Under the pieces are notes generated by a model, which did not search any database, was not told where the DNA came from, and was given only the letters and a program-made list of their open reading frames with translations. Both the position numbers and the translations under genes were made by a program. Shown here in pieces: positions 37,988-51,300 of a stretch of DNA of 64,000 nucleotides. This stretch comes from Saururus chinensis (taxonomy: Eukaryota > Streptophyta > Magnoliopsida > Piperales > Saururaceae), in NCBI GenBank assembly GCA_035235625.1, contig CP141145.1, positions 39,908,668 to 39,972,667 of the forward strand. Reading direction: 5' to 3'. The number at the start of each line of letters is the position of its first letter. The first letter of the stretch is position 1.

Positions 37988-38815
37988 ACTTCCTACATCT
38001 GCCTCACGCTCAACTGGTTACTTCTTGCGAGAGTTGGCAATGGTCTAATTCCTTTAATATCGTAAACGCGATATTCGGAAACAACTACAATCAGAGTTAA
38101 ACTTATTGTAGTAATTCGTTTTCTTTAACACAATAAACTTTGTGATTGCATCAACTTGCCGCTTTGCGTTGTATATAATATTATTCTACAAGGTCCAATC
38201 AATCCGTGTTCGTGATTGAATTATGGCCCTTTTATTGAAAATGATATTCTTACTCTTTTTCTTTATACCAAAATCCTACTAGGCGTTTAATTGAGAAAAG
38301 TGAATTTCTATATTATCTGATGTACTTTCTTAATCGAGGTTAGAGTAAGCTATTAATATAGAAAAAGTGGAGTATAAAAATCTTCTTTGTAGTTGGAGGA
38401 AAAAATTAAAATTATTATCAACTTTAATATCATCCGACTTATTGGTTCGCATATAAAAAATATATATGATAGGTCCAGTCTCTTTGTATTTGTAAGCAAA
38501 TATCTTATCCTTCAGAATGGAGCCATTAACCAAATTCCACTAAGCAATTCTAGGAGTGACAGCGGGCCCAGACAAGGCAGGGTCATCCCCAACACGAGCC
38601 CGTTGTGCCCCTTTGTTGGAGTGGGCCTGTCCTCCATGCCCGTCCGGTGGCTTTGCCCATTTATTTTTAAAAAATATAACTGGTCCCGGCCTCCTCAGCC
38701 CGGGGGCTAGGAGAGGATGCTGCCAGAGATCCTGACTGTGGTCAGCCAATGGGGCGGGGCAGAGCCTTTGATCTGCTAGCCTGCGAGCTGGCCAGGCCCG
38801 ACGTGTATCTTGAAG
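37988..38815. other. Intergenic, with a GC-rich patch
   Basis: 37,988-38,555 is AT-rich and includes the probable 3' untranslated region of the PRUNE-like gene. 38,556-38,810 is abruptly GC-rich ('gtgggcctgtcctccatgcc', 'gcccgggggctaggagagga'). It has no coding signature and looks like a foreign fragment next to the hairpin that follows. Confidence 0.5.
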
Positions 38816-39006
38816 GGAAGTGTTTTTTATGCTTCGTTCTGACAGTGAAGCGAGTGTAAAAAATGCCTGAGAAGCGTCGGATATCAAGATCGATGGTGTA
38901 ATGCTAACGTGCGCTAGCATATGTGCTATCGATCTTGATATCCAATGCTTCTCAGTCGTTTCTTAGGCTCGGTTCATATTGAAGATGAAGCACGAAAAAC
39001 GCTTCC
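38816..39006 (+). ncRNA. Long imperfect hairpin, candidate small-RNA precursor
   Basis: The arms fold back over about 90 nt each. The core 38,868-38,909 pairs with 38,915-38,954 across a loop of about five bases. It includes a 16-bp perfect stretch, GGATATCAAGATCGAT with ATCGATCTTGATATCC, bracketed by TGAGAAGC/GCTTCTCA. The pairing extends outward with bulges to GGAAG.GTTTTT and its complement. Near-perfect core, small loop and bulged outer stem suit a plant MIRNA or young inverted-duplication locus. I do not recognise either arm as a known miRNA. A small fold-back transposon is the main alternative. Confidence 0.45.
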
Positions 39007-39618
39007 ATCTTGAATGTGGCCCGACCTACCGACAACCATCACTGTTGCCGCGTCTAGGCAATTTCTCAAACAGTGTCTATGTCCGTGAATGTAGATGACA
39101 ACGTACATATCAATTACTCAGGAGTGGTATCTCTACAAAACACTTGGTCTATAGATTGATTAATATTCCCATTATTTCACATTAATAGTTTGGGTTTTAA
39201 AAATAAATACGGGACAATAGGAGTATATCCAAAGCTCAGACTCACAGGGAGGTTTTGACCACTTCTCAACCTTTAACACTTGTCTTTTGTATCATGTTGT
39301 GTCCCATTTAATTTTTAAAATTAATTTATTTTAATTAATTTAAAAAAAAACACTTCATATAGGATAGAAGCAATCTTTTTTAATAATCACCGCGGCTTCT
39401 ACAGAGCATTTAGCATATCCCTTAATTCCCTTATAAAAAAGAATACATTTATGGTCCAGTCTAAGGACTTCAATTGATTATTCTGTTATTATTTTTTAGA
39501 CATGACAACTCTAAAAAAAGGAGATAATTTCATAACAATTAGCAAATATTGGTAAAACTTTTAAGGGTCAGCCCTTAAAAATACAAGTTAGGGTCAAAAA
39601 ATATTTGTCTACTTTAAA
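39007..39618. other. Intergenic, AT-rich
   Basis: No gene or repeat recognised apart from scattered A/T runs. Confidence 0.4.
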
Positions 39619-40011
39619 TAGGGTTGGGTCATCGAAGGGAAAAAGCTTGAAGGCCTACTCAACTCGTCTTTAAGTGTAAAAAAGATTACTTTTAAGTTTA
39701 TGAGAGGAGGAGGACGAGTGAATGCTATATATTTTAAAGAAGTTTAAGAGATTTATAACTTGCAAATCATTATGGTTAGTTGTGAAAGATCCTACTCATA
39801 TGCTAAATGCTTATAATCTTATGCCATATTGGGTCAAATAGTGAGACCCCACTTAAAAGAAGATAATTTTATTTAAAAATATATTTTTTAAAAGATATAA
39901 AAAATAAATATAAAAAAGTATAAAAGCTTGTGGCCCTACTGAAGCCCACTTAAGGTAGGGCTAGGGCCAAACTTTAAAAGCTTGCTTTGGCCTGGCTCAA
40001 TTTCAACCCTA
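39619..40011. mobile_element. hAT-like MITE
   Basis: Ends TAGGGTTGGG and CAACCCTA form a short inverted repeat. Interior words such as 'tttaaagaagtttaagagat', 'atcattatggttag' and 'taggttagggctagggcc'-like sequence recur at 41,270-41,540 and at 54,310-54,360 plus 54,940-55,150. No target-site duplication is evident, so the superfamily is a guess. Confidence 0.5.
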
Positions 40012-40967
40012 TTGGCACGAGATCCTTCATGTCATACTACTATTTACCATTTATGTTATGAGGAAGCCTCGCCGGGCCATCGGTTTTGAATTCACTATGA
40101 GGAAAGGATTGTAAAAACACATGTTTAGTTCAAACGGGTTGGGCGCTTACAAACAATTTTTTTTTATACATTACCAACAATCAATCCTAACTTAACAAAT
40201 ATGCATATAAATGGGGTCTCGAGAGAGTCAAATTACTTACAGTATTAAAAACTTGCAATATACAAAATGGATGGCTCATTTACTTACCATATTTAGGGAG
40301 CCCATCTTTTTAATACTTTTTAATACTTTCAATGGTTATTCTGTTGGACCTAATGTTTTAAAAACTTCCCGGACACCAACCCGGATTGGTATTCAAGACC
40401 AGTTCAACCCAGTTGTTATAAAACTTCTCTTCCCCATTTCCCCTACCCATTCCCAAATTCTAATAGCAGTGCATGGGTAACAATGGCAGCGATTTCGGGC
40501 CCATCTTCCCCTCCCTCTCCTCTCCAGTGACACTCCCAATGGCCCCTCCATCTCCTCTTTGGCAACACTCCCAACAGCTTCCCCTACCTCTATTCTCCAG
40601 CAGATCGGCCCCAACCCTGGCGGTCAGAAGGCCCAAACCTCTTCCCCCTTCCTCTCCCTCTCCTCTCTGGCAGATCAGGTGGCCAAACTCATCTTCCTCC
40701 CTCTACCTTCTGTCACGCCTCCAACCTCACCACTGACACAAAACCTCTTCCCCGACAACAACCCTGCCTCCTCCACATTGGCACCACCCCTATGCGTCAA
40801 GGAGATTGTCCTCAACGTGGAGCTCACCTACGGCCAGAGGGGCTTCAACTCTCCTCCTAGCTCCAGATCCATCCCCTCCCTCTCCCTCTCCTTCACCCTT
40901 CCCTTCCCTCTCCTCCCTAGCCGGTGTCCATTTTTTTTTTGTACAATCTAGACCAGCTACATCATCT
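40012..40967. other. Intergenic with a C/T-rich patch
   Basis: 40,480-40,950 is rich in CCCTCC-type sequence and yields overlapping open frames on both strands with Pro/Ser-rich low-complexity translations. I see no domain and do not call a gene. The tandem duplication begins at its right edge. Confidence 0.45.
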
Positions 40968-41188
40968 GGGTCATTGGTTCGACCGATCGAGTTAACTCTA
41001 TCTGTGATAACTAGGATGACGAAGCCTACATTTTTGACTGGGTTCGATTCGGTGGTTTGGTCAGGCAAATCTGAATTTTAAAATATTGGTTGAACCAATC
41101 ATACCAAGATGGTAAAAATGTAGGTTTAGGTACAAATTTTGTGGGAATAATCTTAAGGTTATGATTAGAATTTTCAAACATGCCTATA

Positions 41189-41560
41189 TAGGGTTAGGTT
41201 AGGATTGGGGACAAAGGGCTCACATGCTATTTTTTTTGGCTTTTTTCAATAGTCTCATAAATGTAGAAAGAGAAGGAGAAATGAATGATATACACTTTAA
41301 AGAAGTTTTAGAGATTGATTGTTAATCATGATGGTTAAATGTGAATCTCATGCCAAATGCATAGAATTTCGTTTTTTATGGGTCAACTAATAGGACTCCA
41401 ACCAAGGATTATAAATTTTATTTTAAAAATATTTTAAATAAATAATATAAATTAAAATTACAATAAAAAATTAAAAAATCTTATAACCCGAGCTAGGGCC
41501 TTACACCTAAAAGGCCCATCTAAGGCAGGACCGAAAAATAGGCTAATGAGGGGTAGAGCC
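41189..41560. mobile_element. Relative of the hAT-like MITE, upstream of GDSL copy A
   Basis: Shares 'tttaaagaagttttagagat', 'atcatgatggttaaatgtga' and 'gctagggccttacac' with the 39,619 element and with copy B (54,229-55,180, there split by another MITE). Ends are not well defined. Confidence 0.45.
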
Positions 41561-42390
41561 TAATGAGGGGGTGTAGCAAACTAGGCATCCTATTAAAATT
41601 TGGGAGTGGGGTGGTTCAGATTGCATAGACTATCTACAGATTCTGCCAATTTATATATTAAAATATTTGTCAACACAAGTAATTTTCCCTTCTCTACTTA
41701 TCTAAACCATGATGATTATGTTTTTTTAACAATGAAATGCTAAAGTTTAGCGGGGAGGTAAGTAGTTTAAGAAGTGAAAAAAAAAACGTGTGGAAGGAAT
41801 CAAAAGAAGCAGTCTTAATGAAGCAAAATATTCGTCAGCAACTTCGGGTCGAGCATTCAAGTGGAAATGGAAAGGCAAAAGGCCTCAACATATATATACA
41901 GGAACAATGGTGGCAGAGAGTGATATTGACTTGACAGACTCCCTTGATCAGTTCCACGAAGCTTTTTTCTTTCATCGTCGTGATGTCATAGCAGTGCTGA
42001 TGCTTTGGCTTCCACTTTGGTTCTCGGCCATGAGTAGCTTCTGAGAACGACGAAACGAATCTCAGCAAAGGAAGCAGACGAACGTAAGCTCTCAAAGCTG
42101 TATCATACGGAAAATCTCGATTCCACTATTAAATTGTAAGTTTAAGATGTATAAGACGCCTTTAACTCACATTCTGACAAAATTAGCTTCGTTTACGAAA
42201 TTACAATAAGCCCATATCTCCATTATTGTTTTTTCACTAGAATCCAAGGACGTGAGGAATCCCAAAGCAAATAATGCATGGGCGGTTTTGTAGTTCAGAG
42301 CCTTCAGACTATTGAAAAGGGCCTACACATTGTCTTCTACAGCGAACCGTCCAAGACGCCAACACCCTCTGCTGCTCTCAGCTACCAACC

Positions 42391-45300
42391 ATGGCTTCTC
42401 GGCAGAGTTATCTTCTCCTTGCTTTTAGCTTATTTCAGTTGGTATTCACAACTGTCAATGCCGCCTTCGCAGCGGATGCCTCTTGCAGATTTCCGGCCAT
42501 CTTCAACTTGGGCGACTCTAACTCTGATACTGGCGGCCTGTCGGCAGCTTTTGGGCCTACTCCCTGGCCCAACGGGGAGACTTACTTCGGAGTGCCTTCT
42601 GGCAGATATTGTGACGGACGACTCATGATCGACTTCATGGGTAAATTAAGCTCTTTCCCAAGTAGTGCTTCTAAGTTCTAATTTCTACCCAGATTTGAGA
42701 CTGATCTTGCCTGATTCTCAATTATGATATCTGAAACTATTCGGGTGGATTAAATTATTATTTTTTCTAAATGTTTATATATACACTGTTTTTTAGTGAG
42801 TTCGTCTCAAGAAGATTATTGCTTGAACGTGGAAAAACATATACCCCTTCTGTCCCATATAATAACTATATTTAAAATAAAAATGATTAAATGGTAAAAT
42901 TCACATATAAAAGAAAATAAAAATTAAATTTATTATACTCTTTTTTAAATATATAATTATTTAAATCAAATTAAATAAAGTTATTAATATGAAACAAATT
43001 TTTTTGCCAAGTAGAACTATTAATTAAACATAGAATAGAAAAAATATTAAGATACTTTAATGTGTTTTTTATAAAAAAGATGCTCTAATATGTAATGCTT
43101 CTGGAAGCGATTGCTCTTTAGTTGGATTTTTTGTTCGTTTCTATAATTATGGAGTCCATTACGATTCTAAGTAGATTTCCATATTCATCATAATTTTCTC
43201 CAAGAAATGTGGGTGCCTTTTGCACACCTTTTGGAAAAAAATTCATATGTATGTGAACGAGAATAAAAGGTGGCCAGTGCGCTGTCTGCTTTGCTGATTG
43301 AAAGGATATCTCAGGGTAAATTACACTTGTACTCCTTTTTTTATAGAAATTAAGCGTCAACTTTTCGTGTTTCAAAAAATATACTTTTACCTCTTAATTT
43401 TCATAAAAATAAAAATAACTTTATTATTTACAACTATGGGCTGAGCTAAGGCAGGGTAATTGTCCCACCTCACTAAACGAGAACCTTTTTACTAATATAA
43501 GTATGTTGTTAAATTTTGTAAAACTCACCTTGTATATATAGTAATTTTTGGTCACCCCTTTTTGGTACTGAGTAGTAAAAAATTTGGGTTTTCTAGATAT
43601 ATGATGTTATCAAAACGAAAGTCTTTGACACTTAGATATATTGCATTTTTTTAGTAGTATATTTGTATGAAATTGTTATGCACTTGTTGCATGGATTACT
43701 TATTTGTTCATTTATGATAATATTTTTATTATTAAAAATTATTCAATTTAGTCTTAAAAATATGCAATATTAATATAAAGAAATACATTGTCGCTAATCT
43801 ATTTTTTTAACTTAAGCTAGATCATTGGCATTGATTTGTTTTTATTTTGATTAAAATATTATTTATTTGTTATACCTACATCACATATATTGTTTTTAGA
43901 GAAAAAAATATATCTCTAATATTATAAATTATATTTTTATAACAAGTCTTGTTAGTATGCCGCGCCCAACCACACGCGTGCAATGTGTGCTTGGTGCATT
44001 GTGCCGACATCATATAAAGGCATGCAAGTTTAACACTCACCCACCAATCCAAATAAAATACATTGTTGGATTTTGATCGTACTATGCATGTCATTTGCCT
44101 TGGCACATATCTTTAATATGTTTGCATGTTAACGTTTTCTTTCATAATTTATGGATTAACAAAATTTTGAAAAAATATTAATTGCCCACCTTAACAAAAT
44201 CCTAGCTCCACCCCTATTTGCACCCCTCTTTTATTATTTGCCGGCCTTAGGATCTCTAGAACCATGACAAACCAACAATCCCCAGCACATCTATTGGAGT
44301 GCGTGGATGGGCACAGCCTAATCCATTTTCACCAACACTAGGGAAGATAAGGCAAGACAACCACAAGAGGGGGTGAAAAAAGGGGTAGGAATGATAAGAG
44401 CGTTCTCATCCTTTAATTTTGTTTTATAAAAAAACATGAGGTGTACATGTAATTTTTGAAACGAGAAGACAAAAATCAGGGTATAACTTATTTGCTAAGC
44501 ACATAAGTTAATCAATGAAAATGAGAAGTCACAAGTGGATTACACAATGAAACAATGAGTTTCTCATAGTGGCCCCCTTCAAGTTCTATGTCTTTAATCA
44601 ATGAACAATCATCACGTGCTTTGCTAAGCATATTTTTCAATCATCCACTTCTAATTGTAAAAGTTGTGGATGTGGTTCTCACAGTTGATAGTTTTTATTA
44701 TTTGACTCGTTGTGATTTTAACAGCGGAGAGCCTGGGATTGCCCTACCTCAGTGCCTACCTTGACTCGGTGGGATCCAACTTCACCAGGGGAGCGAATTT
44801 TGCCACGGCCGGCTCCACAATCCGGCAGCCCAATGTCACTTGGTTCCAGAGTGGGTACAGCCCTTTTTCACTAGACGTCCAATCTTGGCAGTTCAATCAG
44901 TTCATATCTAGATCCAAACACGTCTATGCCCTAGGTCATAATCTCATCTTTTTACATGCATTTGGACGTACTACTTCGATGTCAATTGTGAATTGAAAAA
45001 AATGCTTGAGAAACGTTAAAACTTTACTTCATCTCTTCAACACCGTTGATGAGTGGGGCTTATTTTTTTAAGCCACTCATCTATTATGCTGAAATAATGA
45101 AAGAAAGTTTTAACGTGTAAAAATTAACATCACAAAAACATTAGTCATTGTGAATTTCGTGCAGGTGGAGTGTTCAAGGAATTGTTGCCATTGAAGGAGA
45201 TCTTCTCTCAAGCTCTTTACACCTTTGACATAGGCCAGAACGACCTTACTGCCGGTTTGTTTTACAACCAGACTGTTGATGACGTTAAGGCGTCCATACC

Positions 45301-48300
45301 GGACATACTCAACTCCTTTGCCAAAGTAATACAGGTTCGTATTGTTGTGTTTAAGTGTATCTTGACTACATTATATCTGGTTAGTGGTTAGGCAGGCCCC
45401 AGCTTGATATACATTATTCGGTCGTTTCTAAATAGTTTTGAGTTCTAAAGCAACATCCCAACGATAAATATCAAAGTCAAATCAGTTTCTTACATGGCTT
45501 CAAAGGCAGGGAACTCTCTCTCCCTCTCTCACACACATTCATTTTAAGAGGTTTTTGCTTTGAACCTTGTATTTAAGTAGAAGATAAGACTTTTAACACC
45601 CATATGGTAGCATCCCCTTCCATATGTTTTCTTTGAAAGATTCTAAGTTTTTATTTCTCCAACCTTGTGTAATATTCAGAAATTTTAAATTACTTATTTC
45701 TTTTTATCATTTTGTCCTTTTCAATCAATAAAAACTTAAATGAGGGCCAATTGATAATTTTTTAAATTTTCTTGTGTGACCCCAAATTTGGGACTCCATT
45801 CCATTCTCAAAAGTCAAACTCTATGAATTCTATGTTTTTTAAAATTATACTATTATTTTATAAGGAAAATGAAATTATTGCACTGAATATGATTACCAAA
45901 TTCATACATTCATGAGGTAGTAAGTTTTTTATGAAAAGTTTCACACCTCATGCTATGGCAAGCCCACCCCCTAAAGACAAGACAGTTCGTGGATATTTAC
46001 CATCTATGTATAACCGGGGCGGGCTGGCTAAAATGAGGGGTAACAAATCCCTCATCTTAATTAAATTTCTTTTTGGGAAGTGAAAAAGTGGGCCATGAAA
46101 GGCCCACTTCCATTGCCCAAAAAATGCCCACCACCTCACGTGCATGGATTTGGTGTATAATTATAATAATATTTTCATGATTATCCAATTATTTTTCTAC
46201 TATTGTGATAAATCCTAATAATTAAATTACAAATTTCTAAATATTATCTTAAAACCATCCCAACCAAGCTCTTGCTATTTTGAACTTATCAAAATTTCAA
46301 AGAAATAAACTTAGAAAACTAAACAAATAATAGTGTGTGCGTCATGGGCCACCTAGCCCTTGGCTTGACGTGTGTGTGTATAATACACACACGTATTATA
46401 GTTCTAAAAAATACAAAATCTAGAGAAGAAGAATACAATAAGAGAATTGAGAACAGTAGCTGAATCCGAGATTTGTGTTCTATTTGAGATTTTCCAAAAA
46501 TTGGTTGGGAAGGTGATAAGATAATGCTAGCCACATGTAGGCAGCCTTGGCAAAATAACATTGCCGAGAGGATAAACATGACCCTTTTGAAAAGGGCGCA
46601 TAGCATAAGGCTTAAGAGTAGGATGCCACCCATGTTCTAGACATATGCTATTGATAAAGCATTGTATTTGATTAATAGGTCCTCATCTTTTTCCCTAGAT
46701 GGTTGGCTCCACAAGGAACACATATGCAAAAAGAGGTTAAATTTGATCACTTATGAGTGTTTAGTTGAGCAAGTTGTGCATATTGAAGCAAAAAACAAGG
46801 GCAAGTTAGATTCCAAATTTAACAAGTGCTATTTCCTTAGCTATGGTTGTAATGCTCTGGGTCCTTAGGTCCATCAAACACTAGGGCAAAACCCGACTCG
46901 GGGTTCAAATTATCATCATAAAATTCTTTTTGTCAATCACCAAGATCTTCATCCATGTGTAAGAGTTCTAATGATCCTCAGTTATCATTTTTAAAGAGAA
47001 TAAAAAGTTAATTATTACCATTTTTTGGATCGGGCTAACAATGTCATGGTGTTGGTTCCCTACGTACTTATTACAAAACATCTCTAATGTTATTCTAATT
47101 ACATCGGATCCATACAAACAAGCATAGCATCATACTTGAAATGTTTTAAGTATTTTTCAATTAAAATACATTCATATGTCAAAGTCGACTTAGAATAATA
47201 AAAGCAACAGCAAATCAGACAAATCATTCATTCATGGAATTCAATTAATCAATCACATAATCGGATAGATCAATCGTTTACATAATCCAATAAATTAGAT
47301 AAATTGTTCATTCACCTAATCTAATTAATCATTTACAAAATAAGATAAATTATTTTCCACAAAATCCGATAAATTATTCATTCACATAAAGTTATCAATA
47401 CCAAAATGATATATACACCGGTGCTCATAGGGCAACGAGATCAGAATAATAAAGATCATCTTACTATATCCTAATTCATGGGTGCGTCATATGCCTTAAC
47501 AGTAAAAATTTAAGAGTCATAACTCTGATAGCTTTCGGGCTTTATACGAAATAATTACCTATCAAATTTGATGATAGCTTTTGGGCATCATACCTAATAA
47601 TTACCATTCAAATCTAATTAGCTTTTGGGCTTCATACCAAATAATTACTTTTCAACTTCGATTATTCAAAACCATTAGAAATGTCATTCAAATATGATAA
47701 TAATAATTTAAATTCCGTAGACAGAAAAACTAAAGACCCAAAGCCAATGAAGAACACATCAAATAATCATGTCATTTAACATCTTTTTAAAACATTCATA
47801 ACATACATTCGTGCATACTTTTGAACCCATACAAGTCAAATATTTAAGGAAAATATGCATTCATTTAAATAAGCATGCATCAAAGATATAATACCACAAA
47901 TATTTTCGGAGGTAGTGGCGGTTGAAGCTTCCCCTTCCTTAAGGATGATCTCCTTTTGAGACTTGGAGGCAGTAGACTAAACATCTCCTTGCTTTAGGAC
48001 ATTGTTATCCTTTCAACCTGAAGCCATAGGTAGAACCTCCCCTTACCCCAAGACATTTCTCTATTTGTGGCTTAAAGGCGGCGGGCAGAACATTCCCCTA
48101 CCTCAACACTTTTCTCTCTTTGTGGCCCGAAGGCGGTGCACAAAACCTTCCCTTACCCTAGGATTTTTCTCTCTTTGCGGCCTGAGGGTTGCAAACAAAA
48201 CTACCCTTTACCCAGTGATTTTCTCCTTTTAACAAAGGTTATCTCTCAAAACTGACCCTTTTACAGCGTTGAGCACCATTGATTTAGCTAGGTTTTTTTT

Positions 48301-51300
48301 TAACCGACTAAAATGGGTTAGAAATGGCTCCGTAACGGAGAACATAAGGTTTGGAGACAAGAAAAAATAGAGAAGGAAAAAAATTTCCTAATGTGGTGAT
48401 TTGGAGGAAGGAAGCTACATACACTAACCCTAAAGTTATGTTGTGAAGGGCAAAGAAAACTTGGAGTGCAGGTTGTCTAAGAACTTATATAGCCTAAAGT
48501 AAGCTCCAAGACTATAGTATCACAAGTTTTGACAATTTTATGCAAGACATTGAATTATATAGATGTCATTCTTATCATTGTTGTTATTATAAGAAGTTGG
48601 TGTCCGTATATATTATATTGTTACTTTATATTGACGATATACTTATTGCAAGAGCTGACTTAAATGAGATTAACAATATCAAAAAATAGTTATCTCATAT
48701 ATTTACCATAATGGATCTAGGACCGTCCAAGTATATTATTGGCATGAGGAAAGAGAGTGTGTTGAAGTTGTCTTAGACAAATTATTTTGACTAATGAAGT
48801 TCAACATAATCTGAGACAACTTCAACACATTGAAGGTGGGTCTCATCTGACAATAGGGGATTTACTTGTCTTAGTCTAATTAGAAGCTAGAGTAGAGTAG
48901 GAATATCATTTTTTTTATTCATATAAAAGTAAATTTAAATTCAATGTCATTTCTAAGCATATGTAGTAGCTAAGGGAAGACCTTTACAAATTGCGCTACG
49001 CTTTAGTTGGGTCAGCTAGAGTTTGTTCTTGGAGCAAAAAAAATGATATTTCTTGGGAACTTGTTGCTCTTGTATTTTAATTATTGGGGACTTTGCCAAA
49101 ATGACCCAGGATACAATGTATTATACAAAATATATTTTATTCTCTTGTAATACACAAAATGACTCTAGGTACATGTAAATCTCTACACGTGGCATGAATT
49201 GTCGAAAATACCATCTTCCTATTTTCTTCCTTATAATTTCACCAACCCATTGTTTCTCATTTTTGGCAGCTCCAGTTTTGACTTTGCCACCAACTTCGCC
49301 ATCAACCGCCACCTCTGTCATAAACTTCATCATCTTTGCCATCGCCTCTGCTTCTTCTAAATTTGTCTTCATCTCCTCCACCGTCACTCCTCTTCCTCTG
49401 TCATCTTCTCCTCCTCCCCTCCTTCTCTTCCTTCTCCCTCCCTCCTATCCTCTCTCTCCTCCTCCCCTTCTCTTTATCCTCCTCTCATTTTCCTCCTTGA
49501 TCGCCTCCTCTTCCTCTCTCCTAGAATCTAGTAAGACTGGTCTCAAACTAGTCAGATGACCTATTAAGAATTCTTTTTTCTCTCTACAAGCTCAAATCTT
49601 AAATAATGAACCCATAAACATGTTAAACTGCTCAAAATTAAGAGTTAGTTTTATTTTTATTTGATTCTAAGTTTTTTCTAATGTTAAACAAAACCTCGTA
49701 GTAACAGTTGGCAATCAATAATTAAATTTATAGCAATAAAGGGGATATAAAACAACATTATGAGTGACAATATCTTCTTAAGTATTTATAATGAACTATC
49801 TTAACAAACTAAATAATTAAAATAAAAAATAAATCAAAATTTAAACATGACACTGTTGACTATTAGTTGTCGAATGTTCCGACTGTCGACTGTCATAATG
49901 TTTGGTGTAGGAGACCACTTTCTTCATCATAAGCAATGAAAATCTTCTTCCCCGACGCCGACAACCTTTTAATGATGCATGATAGTTGACAGTTGCATGA
50001 ATAAAATTTATTTAATTTTTTATTTAATATATTTAGTTTGTTAAGATAGTTCATTGCAAATACTTAAGGAGATATTGTAACTCATAGTGTTGTCTTATAT
50101 CTCTTTATTACAATGAATTTGATTGTCGACTATCAATACGATGTTTTGCTTACATTACAAAAAACTCAAAATTAAGTAAAAAATATACATACTATTGGCT
50201 TTATGTAGTTTAACATATTTTTTGGTTTATTTTTTAAGATTTGAGCTATTTAAGAAAAAAAATTCTTAATAGCTTTGTTGTCTAGTTTATAGCTAATCTT
50301 GTTAGATTTTGGGAGGGAGGAAGAAGAGGCAACAAAGGAGGGAAAGGGGAGGTGGATAGAGAGGATGAAGAGAGAGAGAGAGAGACAGAGGAAGAAGAGG
50401 AGGAGAAGGCGATGATGGAGGATGAGGTGAAGACGAAATTAGATAAAACAAAACTAGTGGCGAAAATGATGAAATTGGCAGTAGAGGCAGTAGTCGATGG
50501 TAGAGGTGGTTGAGTGAGTGGTAGATCAGTTGAGTACTTCCCGCTAAGGCAAAAATCAAGGGCAGATGGGGCATAGGGAGGGTGAGGTCAAGGCAAATGG
50601 AGGAGGGTGTCACAAATGGGTGTGACTAGTGAGAAGCATCTCTCTCTTGAGCGAGGAAAAAACAAAAACTTAAGTAAGACATGGTATACTAAGTACTTTT
50701 TAAATTAATTTGGGTTAAACTAAGGGATGTTACATAGGTTCTAAAAAGTCTTATTCTTTTATACACACAAAATTATCTTGGATTAATCTATATATTTTTA
50801 TGTACGTGCAAGCAATTTGGATAATCTGTATTTGAGGTCTCTTCATTGTTTATTTGGGCCCTTCTGGTTTTAAACTGCTGAGCTATTCCTTAACAATCGA
50901 CTTTAGATGCAACTGCAGTTTCTAATGCAGTAAATCTTGGTTACCACTTTAGTCCTTTCCTAAAATCATGTTTAGCTCATGTAAATGTGTTGATGGAAAA
51001 TGATTGCAGGATGTACACATCCAAGGAGGGCGATTCTTTTGGATCCACAACACAGGGCCCCTCGGCTGCCTCCCCTACGTCCTTGTCCGGCTGCCCATCC
51101 TTGCTGCTCAGGTCGACCGGGTGGGCTGCGCCACCCCCTTCAACGACTTGGCTCGATATTTCAATGAGAAGCTCAAGGAGACTGTGCTTCAGCTCCAAAA
51201 CAAACTCCCCACGGCCACCTTCACTTACGTAGACGTCTACTCCGCCAAATACTCTCTTTTTACCCACCCCAAACTGCACGGTGAGTTCGTTTCAACATCT

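Larger units (their letters stand above)
40968..47544 (+). repeat. Tandem segmental duplication, copy A (portion alignable in this window)
   Basis: Begins at 'gaccagc(t/c)acatcatctgg' and aligns in the same order with 53,989-64,000, including the GDSL gene exons 1-3, introns and shared transposons. The right-hand limit cannot be placed because copy B runs off the window; position 47,544 is where 64,000 aligns. Confidence 0.9.

Noticed and set aside
38540..38920. 126-codon minus-strand frame over the GC-rich patch and hairpin
   Set aside because: Composition-driven open frame that runs into the hairpin arm; no domain.
40473..41081. Overlapping open frames on both strands in a C/T-rich patch
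   Set aside because: Low-complexity Pro/Ser translations, no start context, no domain, and outside the duplicated block.
41907..42044. Conserved small frame upstream of both GDSL genes ([16 protein letters not shown] in [17 protein letters not shown] in B)
   Set aside because: The whole segment is duplicated with high identity, so conservation of the frame is uninformative. The C-termini differ, and I recognise no family.
48002..48232. 76-codon repetitive frame
   Set aside because: By-product of a roughly 57-bp LTR tandem repeat.
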